From: CAG-791 sp963657295
Lineage (GTDB): Bacteria > Bacillota > Clostridia > Lachnospirales > Lachnospiraceae
Direction of reading: 5' to 3'
Length of the DNA stretch: 6,445 nt
Assembly: GCA_963657295.1 (NCBI GenBank)
Contig: CAVKMX010000127.1
Span: forward strand, 1-6,445
Shown in pieces: positions 5,617 through 6,445 of the stretch. Each line of letters begins with the position of its first letter. The first letter of the stretch is position 1. The position numbers and the translations under genes were made by a program. Under the pieces are notes generated by a model, which worked only from the letters and a program-made list of their open reading frames with translations, did not search any database and was not told the origin of the DNA.

Positions 5617-6378
5617 ATGAATATAAATAAGAATGAAGAACAATTTATTTCCAGATTGGAGCAGTTTATACCGGATTTCACCTTGACTGCCGGGCAGCTG
5701 GAGCAGCTCAAAATCTTCTATGAGAATCTGACAGAGTGGAATAAGGTGATGAACCTGACCGCCATCACAGTGGCGGAGGATGTATATACGAAGCATTTCC
5801 TGGACAGCTATTCCATTCTCACCAGTGTTCCACGTGGAACATTAGTGTCTCCCGGAGAAGATGGAAGACAGAAAAAAATCATCGACGTCGGCACCGGAGC
5901 CGGATTTCCGGGCCTTCCCATTGCCATTGCCTTCCCGGAAATCCGAGTTACGCTCATGGACTCGCTCAATAAAAGGGTAAAATTCCTGCAGGATACCGTG
6001 CAGAAACTCGGACTGCAGAATGTGGATTGTGTTCATGCCAGAGCAGAAGAGCTGGCGCACAATGTCCGATACAGAGAGCAATATGATTATGCTGTATCAA
6101 GGGCGGTGGCGAATCTTTCCACGTTGAATGAATACTGTCTCCCTTTTGTCCGGATCGACGGGTGCTTTATTGCCTATAAGGGAGAAAAAGCTGCAGAGGA
6201 ACTGCCTGCCGGGAAGAGGGCAGCGGCCATTCTGGGCGCAAAGCTGACGAGAGAATTTTCCTTTTATCTTCCGGAAACCGATTACCACAGAACCGTGCTG
6301 ACGTTTACAAAGCAGAAGGCCACACCCGGAAAATATCCGCGGAAGGCCGGCACACCGGCCAAGGAACCGCTGCAGTAA
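5617..6378 (+). CDS. rsmG: 16S rRNA (guanine(527)-N(7))-methyltransferase RsmG (GidB)
   Basis: RsmG transfers a methyl group from S-adenosylmethionine to N7 of G527 in 16S rRNA; loss in other bacteria gives low-level streptomycin resistance. The 253 residues show the N-terminal helical part (LTEWNKVMNLTAIT, then KHFLDS), the SAM-binding loop IIDVGTGAGFPG with GTGAGFPG at 92-99, SLNKRVKFLQ, SRAVANL, and the usual C-terminal KYPRKAGTP tail, so it is complete. The linker between KHFLDS and the SAM loop is about ten residues longer than in E. coli RsmG, and this extra stretch contains the parS site (residues 70-75). The start at 5617 is the only good one: no start codon lies just upstream in frame, and the N-terminus matches the family. 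The Shine-Dalgarno is weak (GGGGTGG, 12 bases before) and the start is very AT-rich. In Bacillota parA and parB usually follow; they would lie beyond the window. Confidence 0.98.
   Translation: MNINKNEEQFISRLEQFIPDFTLTAGQLEQLKIFYENLTEWNKVMNLTAITVAEDVYTKHFLDSYSILTSVPRGTLVSPGEDGRQKKIIDVGTGAGFPGLPIAIAFPEIRVTLMDSLNKRVKFLQDTVQKLGLQNVDCVHARAEELAHNVRYREQYDYAVSRAVANLSTLNEYCLPFVRIDGCFIAYKGEKAAEELPAGKRAAAILGAKLTREFSFYLPETDYHRTVLTFTKQKATPGKYPRKAGTPAKEPLQ
5826..5841. promoter_or_regulatory. parS: parS, ParB/Spo0J binding site within rsmG
   Basis: TGTTCCACGTGGAACA is a perfect 16-bp palindrome, one base from the reported consensus forms TGTTNCACGTGAAACA and with the invariant CACGTG core. ParB (Spo0J) loads at such sites as a CTP-dependent clamp and spreads, and recruits ParA and SMC/condensin for origin segregation. 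It is read as codons S-V-P-R-G-T in rsmG. The expected chance frequency of a specific 16-mer in a window this size is negligible, and the locus is where parS sites cluster in Bacillota. Confidence 0.93.
6345..6360 (+). other. GC-rich inverted repeat at the 3' end of rsmG
   Basis: GGCCGG (6345-6350) pairs with CCGGCC (6355-6360) across CACA, and GCGG (6339-6342)/CCGC (6367-6370) could extend it. It encodes the conserved K-A-G-T-P-A tail of RsmG and is not followed by a T-run, so I do not call it a terminator. Confidence 0.3.
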
Positions 6379-6445
6379 GCGTTGTTCCGTCCGTTACAGT
6401 TCATTCGCCCGCCGGGCGACAGGGTGGCGGAGAATGTCCAGTCCG
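6379..6445. other. Non-coding tail after rsmG with a short GC palindrome
   Basis: TCGCCCG (6405-6411) and CGGGCGA (6413-6419) are complementary around one base; a real stem would be about 5 bp with a 5-base loop. No T-run follows, so an intrinsic terminator is not supported. I see no start of a further gene before the window ends. Confidence 0.35.

Noticed and set aside
6405..6419. GC palindrome after rsmG as a terminator
   Set aside because: Very short loop-limited stem and no T-run before the window end.
1..6445. CRISPR array, tRNA or rRNA gene, transposase or phage genes
   Set aside because: I found no regularly spaced repeats, no tRNA-like cloverleaf and no such coding sequence; every gene is a conserved housekeeping gene.

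Overview
The window is a chromosomal, origin-proximal housekeeping locus of a Gram-positive anaerobe of the Bacillota. The class Clostridia is likely, and the family Lachnospiraceae is my best guess. This rests on the gene order yidC - jag - mnmE - mnmG - rsmG, all on the + strand, which in Bacillota lies between dnaA/rpmH/rnpA and parA/parB, and on protein details: a five-transmembrane-type YidC end with a long basic tail, and a three-domain Jag/KhpB protein. The family assignment comes from general resemblance, not from a database search. Base composition is moderately GC-rich, and coding density is high.

Layout: (1) 2-910, the 3' two thirds or so of yidC, cut by the window start. (2) 933-1850, jag/khpB, 22 bp behind yidC and probably co-transcribed with it. 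(3) 1851-1980, an intergenic gap holding a textbook intrinsic terminator (12-bp stem, TTCG loop, T5 run), then a GC-rich structured leader and a strong Shine-Dalgarno for mnmE. (4) 1981-3489, mnmE, with an unusual insert in its GTPase domain. (5) 3541-5439, mnmG, 51 bp downstream. (6) 5440-5616, a 177-bp gap with a long near-perfect palindrome, flanking direct repeats and a second degenerate copy of the palindrome's left side. (7) 5617-6378, rsmG, whose coding sequence contains a perfect 16-bp parS site for the chromosome-partitioning protein ParB/Spo0J. (8) 6379-6445, non-coding tail with a short GC palindrome.

How the genes relate: YidC inserts membrane proteins. Jag/KhpB is an RNA-binding protein commonly encoded next to it and linked to cell elongation and division. 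MnmE and MnmG form one heteromeric enzyme that modifies the wobble uridine (U34) of certain tRNAs. RsmG methylates 16S rRNA at G527. The common themes are translation and membrane biogenesis, while the parS site shows the region also acts as part of the chromosome's centromere.

I found no novel multi-gene system. The most interesting items are the parS embedded in a lengthened linker of RsmG, the mobile-element-like palindrome between mnmG and rsmG, and the MnmE insert.
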